A stretch of 64,000 nucleotides of DNA from Psychromonas ossibalaenae ATCC BAA-1528 (lineage in GTDB: Bacteria; Pseudomonadota; Gammaproteobacteria; Enterobacterales; Psychromonadaceae). The first letter of the stretch is position 1. Each line of letters opens with the position of its first letter. The stretch is taken from the NCBI RefSeq assembly GCF_000381745.1, contig NZ_KB906977.1, positions 1 to 64,000 on the forward strand. The letters run 5' to 3'. The position numbers and the translations under genes were made by a program. Positions 1 through 8,787 of this stretch are shown piece by piece. The notes below the pieces were generated by a model, which did no database searches, was not told where the DNA came from, and saw only the letters and a program-made list of their open reading frames with translations.

Positions 1-36
1 CGAAGGTCGTAGGTTCAAATCCTGCTCTCGCAACCA
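1..36 (+). tRNA. 3' half of initiator tRNA (tRNA-fMet), cut by window start
   Basis: These 36 bases match the anticodon-stem 3' strand, variable loop, T arm and acceptor 3' strand of gammaproteobacterial initiator tRNA, ending in an encoded CCA. The T stem pairs GTAGG with CCTGC around TTCAAAT. The same 36 bases recur exactly at 168-203. The 5' half lies outside the window, so it may be either an intact gene or another decayed copy. Confidence 0.65.
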
Positions 37-133
37 ACTCCTAGAACACCTCAAAATCAAAACATCTCCTATATAGAATCCATTTGTTTTTAATAAAACT
101 ACTGCAGTTAATTTATCTATTTGCTTTCAAGCA

Positions 134-203
134 AAGCTCGTCGGGCTCAGTTCTTTATAAACACTGGCGAAGGTCGTAGGTTCAAATCCTGCTCTCGCAA
201 CCA
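134..203 (+). pseudogene. Decayed tRNA-fMet copy with disrupted anticodon loop
   Basis: The stretch starts with AGCTCGTCGGGCTCA, typical of the D-arm/anticodon 5' part of initiator tRNA, and ends with the same 36-base 3' half found at 1-36. Between them the normal anticodon loop and stem are replaced by about 18 unrelated bases (149-167). Bases upstream of 134 do not resemble the initiator 5' end and no proper acceptor partner is visible, so it should not fold as a tRNA. The spacing to the first copy (about 167 bp) suggests a decaying tandem tRNA array. Confidence 0.65.
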
Positions 204-339
204 ATTGATTTAAAATCTAAAAAACACATTTCCTCTCGTATTCTCCTTTTAAAACCTCCTATAGATAATTTTTATTTCCCTTATTTATTTACTACTATGA
301 TTGTTTTTTGTCTTCCTTTATTATACCAATCACAATAAA

Positions 340-492
340 TTGCTGATCTATTTTTCTGGTTAAAATGACTTATTTATACGTTATAAGTTTCATTAAGGGA
401 ACAATCATTTAGATCAACTTAGGCCTTGAATTAAGCCATCTTTCCTATAAAAAATATAGATCATATTATTAATGTAACTGGTATTAAACTAG
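340..492 (+). repeat. Degenerate copy of a ~150-bp interspersed repeat
   Basis: The segment shares a head (CTGGTTAAAATGA) and a tail (TTTCCTA, ATAGATCA, TTAATG, GGTATTA in the same order and spacing) with better preserved copies at 45346-45496 and 50194-50368. The middle has diverged. It is non-coding and lies downstream of the LysR gene. The rest of 204-528 holds nothing I recognise. Confidence 0.4.
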
Positions 493-528
493 GTGTCGAA
501 AATGCGAAATTAAAAAATTTGAATTAAA

Positions 529-1434
529 TTACTGCAGAGTATCAATAATTTGTTTAATTTCTGTATAAAGCCACTCAGAGAGTGGATCCGCACTATTTCT
601 TTGATTAGTAAAGAAAACGAGTGGTTTTTTGAAAAGCCTAGGATTCATTTCTGGTGGAAGGGGTTCACAGCGGATACCGCTTGGTAGAGCATTTTTATAA
701 AGGCTGGAGGTTGTTCCAATAAACTCAGAGGTGCTGAGTAATTTAAACATTGAGTTCATATCACTTAACCTCGCATTCACTTGTTTATCCATTTTGTATC
801 GTTTAATCAGCATTTCCATTCTAGACCCTTCTGTAAATCCGGGAATAATGGTGACACAGACTGGATAATTGAGTACTTTATTTAAGTGATTAGAGGTAAG
901 CGGGTGATCTTTCCCCATGATAAACATGAAGTTATCTTCATATAGATGCTTTTCAAGTAAATTTTTGCTTGAGCTCACTGGTAAATAGCTGACGCCCCAA
1001 GAGTGCTTATCTTGTTCTAGTGCTTGAATGGTATCTGATGTCCAATTTGCACACTCTACGGTTAAATTAGGAGCATGTGTACAGAGTTTGTTTATAAGAA
1101 GGGGGGCAATAATGTCGATCAAAGGGGCGGGTAGATAAAGCTGAATTTCACCCGAAAGGTTCGCGATACTCCAATCTGCTCTAGAAGAATATAAAGCTGA
1201 TATCTGGTCGAAAATACCGGGAAGCTGCAATAAAATTTCTTCGCATTTTGGCGTGGGTTCAAGGTGGTTTTTATTGCGAAGAAAAAGCTCGTCATTAAAT
1301 TCAATACGTAATTTTTTTAACATTGCACTGATTGTTGGTTGGCTTAATCGAAGGTATTTTGCGGCTAGTTTAGTTTGACGCTGTTCATTTAAAACCATCA
1401 ATAAACGCAAGAGATTTAAATCTTTATCAACCAC
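529..1434 (-). CDS. LysR-family transcriptional regulator
   Basis: This 301-residue protein has the LysR layout: an N-terminal winged helix-turn-helix (about residues 4-63, with the recognition stretch around LRLSQPTISAMLKKL) and a C-terminal effector-binding domain of periplasmic-binding fold (about 90-300). Such proteins bind DNA as tetramers and respond to a small ligand, which cannot be read from the sequence. The next genes (secreted protein, PhoD-like phosphatase, porin) are on the same strand upstream of it, with 67 bp between this start and the nearest stop. It could regulate them, but LysR genes are more often divergent from their targets, so that is only a possibility. Confidence 0.85.
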   Translation of the reverse strand: MVDKDLNLLRLLMVLNEQRQTKLAAKYLRLSQPTISAMLKKLRIEFNDELFLRNKNHLEPTPKCEEILLQLPGIFDQISALYSSRADWSIANLSGEIQLYLPAPLIDIIAPLLINKLCTHAPNLTVECANWTSDTIQALEQDKHSWGVSYLPVSSSKNLLEKHLYEDNFMFIMGKDHPLTSNHLNKVLNYPVCVTIIPGFTEGSRMEMLIKRYKMDKQVNARLSDMNSMFKLLSTSEFIGTTSSLYKNALPSGIRCEPLPPEMNPRLFKKPLVFFTNQRNSADPLSEWLYTEIKQIIDTLQ

Positions 1435-1501
1435 AATGATGCCCTAATTTATGACTCAAAAAAGCAGTATAACATTCCCCTAATAAGATTTTTAATCGAA
1501 T

Positions 1502-1954
1502 TTAATGACAGGCGTCATTACAAACTGTACTAACCACTTGTTCGTCTTGAACGATTATATCAAAGGAACGGATATAGAAAATATTATCGACACTATATGA
1601 ATTTAGCTGCAAAACGGCCATCGCATTATTGCTACTGAGGATTCGATATGTTTTATCTATTATCAACCCTCTAACCAGTTCTTTCGTTGACATGGACATT
1701 ATTGATATTACATGTCCTTCTCTTAGCCATTCATCTAACTGTTTTTTTAACTGCGGAGTAGTAAAGACAGGTTTTTCTTCGCCTAATCTAGCTTCAATGG
1801 CGTTTGTAATACATTGGCTTCCATTCCCTGTTTCAGCTGCTAGACATGTTTCTATTTGCATCTCAAATTCACTGATAAACTGATAACCCGTTGCCATCAC
1901 TGTCACTGAATAAGTCATTGTGAGCAATACCATTATTAATTTATGAAAACTCAT
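1502..1954 (-). CDS. Small secreted protein of unknown function
   Basis: This 150-residue protein begins with a classical Sec signal peptide (hydrophobic core about residues 6-20, likely cleavage after VMA near residue 21). The mature part is about 128 residues and has five cysteines (CLAAE, QCITNA and two close to the C-terminus, TVCNDACH), consistent with periplasmic disulfides. I do not recognise the family. It sits between the LysR gene and the PhoD-like phosphatase, about 170 bp downstream of the latter's stop. Confidence 0.55.
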   Translation of the reverse strand: MSFHKLIMVLLTMTYSVTVMATGYQFISEFEMQIETCLAAETGNGSQCITNAIEARLGEEKPVFTTPQLKKQLDEWLREGHVISIMSMSTKELVRGLIIDKTYRILSSNNAMAVLQLNSYSVDNIFYIRSFDIIVQDEQVVSTVCNDACH

Positions 1955-2121
1955 ATTTGCTTACCTAAACTGGGAAAAATAGGTGCACTAAATATTGAGT
2001 GCACCTTATTAACAATGAAACTAAAAAGGTGTTCATCCTTGCTGGTTAAAACTGCCCTTAGCTGCATTGTTCGTTTTGAAGTGAAAGCATCGACCTCCTG
2101 CAGCTCACGACTTGCTAGCCA

Positions 2122-3780
2122 TTATTTAACAGGGACTTCGTAAATAATGGTTGGTTTCATTGTATCTATTTCTCTTACATCCTGTGGTGGACGCCAGGTA
2201 TACACTGAACAAGTCAGTTTATCTGGAGTAATATCAATAATAGTAAAGCCATTTTTTTCAGTAGGATCTAATGCACTGTCTATACCAATCAACCCAGAAG
2301 ACTGACTTTCGATACTACGCTGGAAAGAAGGGTATCCGAGATCACCCGTTCCTAACGCACCCGATGTAATGACATGTACAGGGTTATCTGACAGATCTAA
2401 GCTTCCACTACGATGTATTTTACCGGCGGCACTTGCATGAAAATCCCCCTGTACGATTAGTGGTGTTCTTTGTTTTTGCTTGCTCATTGCTTCAATGAGA
2501 CGTTGGTGTTGAGCAAACCAACCCGACTGCCAGCCCATTTTTTGTTTATACAGAACTAGGCGGTTTGCTTGGGCATCTAATACGTCAGGGTACCAATCAC
2601 CAAGCTTGCCACTTGAATAAGCGAAAGGTAAAGAGGGGCAATGCATAAAGTGCTTCGTGTCTTCTGCCAGTGTTCTATTAATCAGCCAGTCTTCCGTCCA
2701 TTGCGGTAACAGCTTGGCATGGTTTCCTTTGTAATCAGCGTAGCGGCGACAATCATAGAGAACCGCTTCTATTAGGTCGCCATAGCGAATGGTGCCGCAC
2801 ACGGTATTCGCGCCCCTCACTGTATGTGCGTCATTACCGCCTTGAAGCCATTCTGGGCGGTTAGTATCAGGCAAAAATTCAGGGTAATACAACGATTGTG
2901 TTTCCATCATGCCACGTAAACCATAATCATCTGGTGGCATCACGGCGAGATCATTTGTATATTCATCATTTTCAAAATAATCATGGTCATCAGTAATAAA
3001 GAACGAGGGGGTAGAGCGCAAAGAGACGCCGTAGAGTTCACAGATCTGATAATCACATATTGCTAAAAAGGTATCTCTATTCTCTTCGGCTAACATTGGT
3101 TTTGAGTAATCAATCGGTGCACCGTATGTAGGCCAAAACTCTTTTTGTAAATAGTTAGCTGCAAACTCTTTATTTAAAAAGGTTTTAAGATCCCAATATA
3201 TATGGTCACCGTTGGCGATGACAACATCGGGGTTGAACGACATGCCTCTGTCTAAGAGCTGACGACGTGCCCCCATATCCAGCCAACTTGTTTTACCTGG
3301 AATAGGTGACATTTTTTCATCTCCCCCAGCACATGTATAAGCCAAGATAGTCATTTTTTTAGGAAGAGTACCTGCTGCTGGGAATGTCTTTAACGGCCAA
3401 GCATCGCATAGAACGCTGCCGTCTCCGTCAATAAGCTGCAGATTATAACGGGTATCTGGTGTTAATCCCTGCACATCAAAACGCCAGAATCGGCCAATGG
3501 GATCTGTTTGCTCACCTAAGATTCGACGGCCTCCAACACTCAGTTCAGGCACGCTTTTACGGCGACTATTAAACGATACTTTGATTAAAAAACGATTATG
3601 ATTAGAGGTTGGAATAATATGTGCGATATCGCCTTCATTCCAGTTTTCATTACCTTTGACAGCATTGCTTGCTTCTGCTTGATTTGGTAATGCAGCACCA
3701 ATGACAGCACTACCCGCAGCTAGCCCTGCTAGTTTCAATATTGAACGTCTACTCGTATTGATATTTTCATGTTCTTTCAT
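2122..3780 (-). CDS. PhoD-like alkaline phosphatase, Tat-exported
   Basis: This 552-residue enzyme carries a twin-arginine signal (SRRSILK at about residues 10-16, then a hydrophobic stretch and AEA-S near residue 37), so a folded metalloenzyme is exported. The body has PhoD-family metal-ligand motifs: NGDHIYWD (about 190), DDHDYFEND (about 262) and QGDFHASAAG (about 448). PhoD enzymes hydrolyse phosphomonoesters and diesters with iron and calcium in the periplasm or outside. The upstream neighbour is an OprB-like porin on the same strand, 77 bp away. The pair would fit uptake and hydrolysis of an organic phosphate, but the exact substrate is unknown. PhoD-like relatives include phospholipase D-type enzymes. 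Confidence 0.88.
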   Translation of the reverse strand: MKEHENINTSRRSILKLAGLAAGSAVIGAALPNQAEASNAVKGNENWNEGDIAHIIPTSNHNRFLIKVSFNSRRKSVPELSVGGRRILGEQTDPIGRFWRFDVQGLTPDTRYNLQLIDGDGSVLCDAWPLKTFPAAGTLPKKMTILAYTCAGGDEKMSPIPGKTSWLDMGARRQLLDRGMSFNPDVVIANGDHIYWDLKTFLNKEFAANYLQKEFWPTYGAPIDYSKPMLAEENRDTFLAICDYQICELYGVSLRSTPSFFITDDHDYFENDEYTNDLAVMPPDDYGLRGMMETQSLYYPEFLPDTNRPEWLQGGNDAHTVRGANTVCGTIRYGDLIEAVLYDCRRYADYKGNHAKLLPQWTEDWLINRTLAEDTKHFMHCPSLPFAYSSGKLGDWYPDVLDAQANRLVLYKQKMGWQSGWFAQHQRLIEAMSKQKQRTPLIVQGDFHASAAGKIHRSGSLDLSDNPVHVITSGALGTGDLGYPSFQRSIESQSSGLIGIDSALDPTEKNGFTIIDITPDKLTCSVYTWRPPQDVREIDTMKPTIIYEVPVK

Positions 3781-3857
3781 TACTTATGTCTCCGATTTTT
3801 TGTACAAAATTGCTCAACCGTCAGCAGAGCAGTTTTAAAAATGCCATTATGCAAATA

Positions 3858-5063
3858 TTAGAAGCGTATATTGCTGCGAATTCCCATCAGAATATTTGTA
3901 TCATCGTGGTTAACAGCTGGTTTTATAAACTGAATATCAGTCGTGATGCTTACAGCAGGTGTTAAGGCATAGCTGTAATAAGCTTCAACACCTTGTTCGT
4001 CAGCAAGCTCAAAATTAGCGTTCTGCTGCTTAATCGCGCTTTGAAAATCATCAGAAATATCATTATAGAAATACCCCACTCCCCATTGATCATTCGCTCT
4101 AGAAGCAAGTAGGGCATTACCACCAATACCGGCGCTAAACGTGCCGTTTAGTGCATTCGGATTACCATCAGCGACCGCCGCCCGCATATAGACACCCCAA
4201 GCCAAACTTGGATCTGTTTCCGATTGATAAATATTGTGTGAAGCTTGTACACGAAGGTTGTATTTACCGGATGAAATCGCTTGTGTATCGGTAGGGTTAC
4301 TTAAGTCTCGCCCTTCAGAGGTACTGTATGTCCCGCTTAAAGATATGTTACTTTTACGGCCTGCGATGTCCCTTGTATGTGAAGCGGTTAATGACATATT
4401 TAGGCCATTAGCGAAAGGATCGGAAAACCCGCTATCGGTATAGCGGTCTTTAGGGTCAAAAAGCATAAACGTCCAGTTTATGCTCTCTGAACGCCAGTTA
4501 ACTAAAGCACCTAAAAAAGCAGGGGGAACAACGCCGCTAGGAGGAGCCGCCAAGGCTAGATTCATGAAGCCATATCGTCCTGCACCACCGTAGAAGTCCG
4601 CATTTTTTAATAGTTCAAATGCATCTATTTTACCAATCATGAGTCCTGCGCTTTCAAACTGATGCAGGTAATAAAGTGATGATAAAAACAGGTCTTCACC
4701 CATAAACCCTGCTGTGTTAGGGGCAATATACGGGGTGCCTAGGTAGTCAAAATCATTACTTTGACCATGGTGTGCTTGCATTTGAGTATGAAAAGAACCG
4801 CCTTTCCAAAGTCCGAGCTTTTCCGTATCAAAACTTGCAAAAATATCAAAGCGGCCAAAGTTGTCACCACTTTCATCAGTTGATGCAGCACCTTGGTAAA
4901 CAGAAGTGTATTCAGCGTCTAGTTTAATACCTTTATTCTCAGCAGCAGATCTGTGCCCATTTACATCACCAAGCAATTTACCCCTTTCTAAAAATGACTC
5001 TTCCTGAGCTGTGACAAATGGAGCAATCAGCAAAGAGGCTAATATGCTTTGTTTTAATTTCAC
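3858..5063 (-). CDS. OprB-family carbohydrate-selective porin
   Basis: This 401-residue protein has an N-terminal signal peptide (cleaved near FVTA-QEE, about residue 19) and then alternating amphipathic strands rich in aromatic and glycine residues, ending in a beta-strand with a C-terminal Phe (GIRSNIRF), the usual outer-membrane barrel signature. Features such as LDAEYTSVYQG near the N-terminus, FASFDTEKLGLWKGGSFH and the long FYGGAGRYGFMNLALAAPP stretch resemble the OprB family. It would let small solutes across the outer membrane. It lies immediately upstream of the PhoD-like phosphatase on the same strand, so they may be one unit. Substrate is not determinable. Confidence 0.75.
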   Translation of the reverse strand: MKLKQSILASLLIAPFVTAQEESFLERGKLLGDVNGHRSAAENKGIKLDAEYTSVYQGAASTDESGDNFGRFDIFASFDTEKLGLWKGGSFHTQMQAHHGQSNDFDYLGTPYIAPNTAGFMGEDLFLSSLYYLHQFESAGLMIGKIDAFELLKNADFYGGAGRYGFMNLALAAPPSGVVPPAFLGALVNWRSESINWTFMLFDPKDRYTDSGFSDPFANGLNMSLTASHTRDIAGRKSNISLSGTYSTSEGRDLSNPTDTQAISSGKYNLRVQASHNIYQSETDPSLAWGVYMRAAVADGNPNALNGTFSAGIGGNALLASRANDQWGVGYFYNDISDDFQSAIKQQNANFELADEQGVEAYYSYALTPAVSITTDIQFIKPAVNHDDTNILMGIRSNIRF

Positions 5064-5210
5064 TATTTAGTATTCCAGTTGAACAGATTTTAATTAGGGA
5101 ATAATGCTAGCATTAAGCTGGTGAAATTAAGCAAATACAGAGAATCAGGTTACTTGATACAGAAGTGAAGGACTGTTAACTTTTCTCCTCAGTTTGGCAG
5201 AGTCGCCATT

Positions 5211-5271
5211 GGACTCTGCTCTTAATAAACACTAGCAAAGGTCATCGGTATAAATTCTGCTTTCGTAACCA
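5211..5271 (+). pseudogene. Strongly decayed tRNA-fMet 3' fragment
   Basis: This stretch aligns with 145-203: the odd anticodon replacement (ATAAACACTAGC against ATAAACACTGGC), the variable loop AAAGGTC, the T arm and the CCA end are all recognisable but carry several substitutions. Sharing the replacement shows that it descends from the same decayed copy rather than directly from a functional tRNA. Confidence 0.55.
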
Positions 5272-5360
5272 ATTTATAGAATACCTTCAAAATCAAAAAC
5301 TTTGCCATGCAGAGTTTATTAGTTCAGTTTTTAGAAAGCTGATTTAGTAAATCGATCTCT

Positions 5361-5383
5361 TTGCTTTCAAGTAAAGCTCGTCG
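5361..5383 (+). repeat. Head fragment of the decayed tRNA-fMet unit
   Basis: TTGCTTTCAAGTAAAGCTCG repeats 121-140 with one change, at nearly the same distance (about 90 bp) from the preceding tRNA 3' end as in the first unit (85 bp). Similarity ends after 5383. The remainder of 5064-5582 contains no gene that I can support. Confidence 0.5.
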
Positions 5384-5582
5384 ATTTATTATTAATGGTC
5401 TTAAACTACGAAGGGGAAATGAATAAGAGCAAGACGTCTGATTGAGCGATAAGCAAAGCGTTAGTTTGTTTTGCACCACGTACTGTTAGTCAAATAGAAT
5501 CGCTGGTTATTGAGATTGAAAATAACGAAACGAGCATTAATTTTAAGCAGTAAGGCTGAGCAGATATTTAAGCGGGCTGATA

Positions 5583-6680
5583 TTATTTCACATGCGGGTC
5601 AGAATAGCGAAAAGCATGCTTAATGAACTTTTCTATCTCTAATGGACTGGTTTTTGAGGTGACCAGTTTAAACTCACCGGAATAGACCACTGGAACTAAC
5701 TCTTCTTTTTTCTCAAGTACAAGTTTGACAGCTTCTGCCATCGCGACGCCGTTGTCATCATTCATGCGCATTACTGTGACATCTAATTCTCCTTTAGCTA
5801 ACGCTTGTAATTCCATTGAGCCGCCTCCCCAGCCGTTAACTTTAATATCTTCTCTGCCGAGTCTCTGCAGCGCTTTGCTTGTGCCGATAGCAATATCGGT
5901 TGCGCTGGCGTAAATAAAATTAAGTTTCGGGTAAAGATCGACCAAATTCAAAGCATTACTGCGCGCTGAGCCCTGAGTAGCATCTGTGTAAACGTGGCTT
6001 AGCAGTTCGAAACGGGAATTTTTCTCCAGCATGGTAATAAAACTATGTCCGCGTACATCACTGATATAACCAGGATAGAAATTGTTAACGGCATATTTAG
6101 TTTTGCCGGGAAAGGTTTTTTTAAAGTATTCTGCAAGTATTTTGGTGCCGCTTTCATGGTCAAACCCGACATAAAGCAGCGGTGGATTTTCATGCCAGGA
6201 TTTTACTGGATTAGTCACATTCTGAACGATTATACGCGTCTTTTTCTGGTTTAGAATCCTGCGGATAAAGTCATGCTCCGGAGCCGTATCCAGCGTCAAA
6301 ATAAGAAAGTCAGGGTTCTCTGCCAGGGCCCGCTGCATTAGCTTACGTTTTTGCGCTTCCTGACTGGTTGCTTTTGTATCATAACTTTTTATTTTGTATT
6401 TTATGCTTAGCTCGTCCAGACGCTCTGTAAAAGCCGTTCTGCTTCGGCGCCAGTAATCGGAAAGCTGACGACTGGGAGTGATAAAGTAGATAAAAACCGG
6501 GTTATCTTGTGTAAAAGATAAAGGAGTAGGGGGATTTTCGACTATATTTGAAAATGATTCGCTGAGTTCCTGTTGATATGGGTATTTCTGCCAGTATTCT
6601 TCAAGGCGCCAGAAATCAGAACGGGAATGAGCTTGTGCAGTGCACAAGAAGAACAGAGATAATATAGTAATACGCAGCAT
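5583..6680 (-). CDS. luxP: LuxP-like autoinducer-2 binding periplasmic protein (orphan)
   Basis: The protein (365 residues from the ATG at 6680; a GTG lies nine bases upstream) has a signal peptide ending near CTAQA and a sugar-binding type periplasmic fold. Residues known to contact borated AI-2 in Vibrio harveyi LuxP are all recognisable: QLSDYW (Gln, Ser, Trp), YISDVRG (Arg), SATDIAIG (Thr, Asp), NGWGGGS (Trp) and VMRMNDDNG (Arg). The C-terminus AFRYSDPHVK also matches LuxP. In vibrios LuxP pairs with the sensor kinase LuxQ, usually encoded next to it. No luxQ is adjacent here: the neighbours are ptsG and tRNA relics. Start chosen because AAGGTG sits six bases before the ATG. Confidence 0.9.
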   Translation of the reverse strand: MLRITILSLFFLCTAQAHSRSDFWRLEEYWQKYPYQQELSESFSNIVENPPTPLSFTQDNPVFIYFITPSRQLSDYWRRSRTAFTERLDELSIKYKIKSYDTKATSQEAQKRKLMQRALAENPDFLILTLDTAPEHDFIRRILNQKKTRIIVQNVTNPVKSWHENPPLLYVGFDHESGTKILAEYFKKTFPGKTKYAVNNFYPGYISDVRGHSFITMLEKNSRFELLSHVYTDATQGSARSNALNLVDLYPKLNFIYASATDIAIGTSKALQRLGREDIKVNGWGGGSMELQALAKGELDVTVMRMNDDNGVAMAEAVKLVLEKKEELVPVVYSGEFKLVTSKTSPLEIEKFIKHAFRYSDPHVK

Positions 6681-6689
6681 ATTCAGCAC

Positions 6690-7026
6690 CTTATCTATTA
6701 TTCATCAGATCATAGCTTAATATGGGACTGTTGCCATCGTAGAGTTAGTATACTTTGAAAATTAAGAGTCCGTTCCTGGGTGTAAAGGTTATGTGATAAA
6801 TTTGTATTTAAAATGACTGTGTATGGATTACAGTAATGGTATCACCTGTTTCAGGTGTTAAAAGGGGGATGGTTAATTACTTTTGGAAATTAATACTGTC
6901 TGGACAAGATAAGCAGTGGAAAGGGAATTACCATATCAGAAAGGGCGACTGTGTATGATGATAATTACCCTGAAAATAAGCCAGATTAATATTAGAATTA
7001 ACCCGGCTTATTATATTCTTTTATTA
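6690..7026. other. Intergenic region between ptsG and luxP
   Basis: The 337 bp upstream of luxP hold the ptsG terminator (6975-7012) and AT-rich sequence that should contain the luxP promoter. I see no clear operator, open frame or further repeat. Confidence 0.4.
6975..7012 (-). terminator. Terminator-like hairpin downstream of ptsG
   Basis: On the minus strand AATAAGCCGGGTTAAT pairs with ATTAATCTGGCTTATT around a six-base loop (one two-base mismatch) and is followed by TTTTC. It lies 15 bp after the ptsG stop. Confidence 0.6.
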
Positions 7027-8478
7027 CTAAGCAGGTTTAGCGTCTGCTTTTAAGCTGCCTGATTCATTACCAATGGTTGCTAGGTAAGCTTCCATATCTG
7101 TTTTTAAGTTATCAGACTTAGTACCGAAGATTGCCTGAACACCGTTACCAGAGATAACAACACCAGCTGCACCTAGTTTCTTCAGCTCAGCTTTATCAAC
7201 TAAGGCAATATTGTGAACACTGATACGTAGACGTGTAATACATGCATCTAAGTTTTCAATGTTGGCTTTACCGCCGAATGCCGCAACAAGAAGAACCGGG
7301 ATTTCAGAGCTGCCTAGTTGTACAGCTTCTTCAGCTTCTTCTTCTTCACGGCCTGGCGTTTTAAGGTCTAGCGCTTTAATGACAACACGGAATACTGTGT
7401 AGTAAACAGCTGCGTAAATAAGGCCGATAACAACGAAGTAAATCATTTTTTCAGCGTTTGCAGAAAGCACTAAGAAATCAATTAAACCATGTGAGAAAGA
7501 AGTACCGTGAACCATACCCAGCATGTTAGTTACAACAAATGCAGAGCCTGCAAGTAGAGCGTGCACTGCGTATAACACTGGTGCTACGAATAAGAATGCA
7601 AATTCAATCGGCTCAGTAATACCTGTCAGGAATGAAGTTAACGCGGCAGATGCCATGATACCCATTACTTTAGCGCGGTTTTCCGGCTTAGCTGCGTGCG
7701 CAATTGCGATTGCAGCGGCAGGAAGACCAAACATTTTGAACATGTAACCACCGGCTAGTTGACCGAAACCGTTACCCGCAGCACGGGTTGTATCATCAGC
7801 AGACAGGTAACAAGTTAAAATACCGTTAAGCTGTTCGCCTGTTGCACTTGTACAAGAGCCTGCTTCAAAGAAGAAAGGTACGTTCCAGATATGGTGAAGA
7901 CCAAATGGGATTAATGAACGCTCAACTACGCCGTAAATACCAAATGCAACCGTTGGGTTCTGATGTGCAGCCCAGTCAGAGAATGATGCAATAGCAGAAC
8001 CGATTGGAGGCCAGATAACAGCAAGAACAGCACCCATAATGATAGCTGATAAGCCGGTCATGATTGGAACCGCACGTTTACCAGCAAAGAAACCTAAGTA
8101 ATCAGGTAATGTGATGTTGTAGAAACGGTTGAACATGGCAGCCGCGATACCACCAGCGATAATACCGCCTAGTACACCTGTGTTTGCACCTGGTGCAAGT
8201 GTTTCAACTGTCTGCATCATGATGTAGTAACCTACCGCAGCAGCAAGACCGGCAACACCGTCATTTTTTGTAAAACCTAAAGCAACACCAATGGCGAATA
8301 ATAATGCCATGTTACCAAATACAGCACCGCCGGCTTGTTCCATTAGTTGTGAAACAACGTCCGGTAATACGCTGAATTTAGCAGCACCTACACCCAGCAG
8401 AATACCAGCTATCGGTAGTACTGATACAGGAAGCATTAATGACTTCCCTACTTTTTGCAAACTTCCAAATATGTTCAT
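7027..8478 (-). CDS. ptsG: PTS glucose-type EIICB permease
   Basis: This 483-residue inner-membrane protein has the EIIC channel domain (about residues 1-370, with [16 protein letters not shown] and the [15 protein letters not shown] motif that marks the EIIC sugar site) followed by an acidic linker and an EIIB domain (about 390-470). The phosphorylated cysteine lies in [12 protein letters not shown]. There is no fused EIIA, so it depends on a separate Crr. It phosphorylates glucose or a close relative during uptake. The gene stands alone, with GGAGAG seven bases before its ATG. N-acetylglucosamine specificity (NagE type) cannot be excluded without comparison, but the length and missing EIIA fit PtsG. 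Confidence 0.85.
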   Translation of the reverse strand: MNIFGSLQKVGKSLMLPVSVLPIAGILLGVGAAKFSVLPDVVSQLMEQAGGAVFGNMALLFAIGVALGFTKNDGVAGLAAAVGYYIMMQTVETLAPGANTGVLGGIIAGGIAAAMFNRFYNITLPDYLGFFAGKRAVPIMTGLSAIIMGAVLAVIWPPIGSAIASFSDWAAHQNPTVAFGIYGVVERSLIPFGLHHIWNVPFFFEAGSCTSATGEQLNGILTCYLSADDTTRAAGNGFGQLAGGYMFKMFGLPAAAIAIAHAAKPENRAKVMGIMASAALTSFLTGITEPIEFAFLFVAPVLYAVHALLAGSAFVVTNMLGMVHGTSFSHGLIDFLVLSANAEKMIYFVVIGLIYAAVYYTVFRVVIKALDLKTPGREEEEAEEAVQLGSSEIPVLLVAAFGGKANIENLDACITRLRISVHNIALVDKAELKKLGAAGVVISGNGVQAIFGTKSDNLKTDMEAYLATIGNESGSLKADAKPA

Positions 8479-8787
8479 AACAACTCTCCAGTTAGTTTTT
8501 TTAGTAAAATTGAACGTCTATAAATTTAGTGGGGCAAGTATATCGGAGCTAAAAACAGTTTTTTGATGGAGTTATCATGTTATTCATTAAGTTACAATTG
8601 TTTACATACTCGGGGGCTTTGTTACTTTTTCTTACGAACTTATGGTTGAAAATTAATCATTCCTGTTCTATGGACAGCAGCTAAATAATGAAAACTCATT
8701 ATTTAGCTGCTGTTGTCCTACTTTATTATTCTGCTTAGATTTCAGTATTTATAGTCTTGCTGATTTTTGTATATTGAGACCGCCTGG
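8479..8787. other. Intergenic region between sypG and ptsG
   Basis: About 310 bp that should carry the ptsG promoter (8480-8640) and the end of the syp regulatory operon. The visible structure is the long perfect inverted repeat described at 8672-8718. Confidence 0.4.
8672..8718. terminator. Long perfect hairpin downstream of sypG
   Basis: GCAGCTAAATAATGA pairs perfectly with TCATTATTTAGCTGC around a four-base loop, extended outward by a bulged GGACA/TGTCC. It lies 70 bp after the sypG stop. No U-tract follows on either strand, so factor-independent termination is uncertain; it could act as a transcript-stabilising hairpin. Confidence 0.45.
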
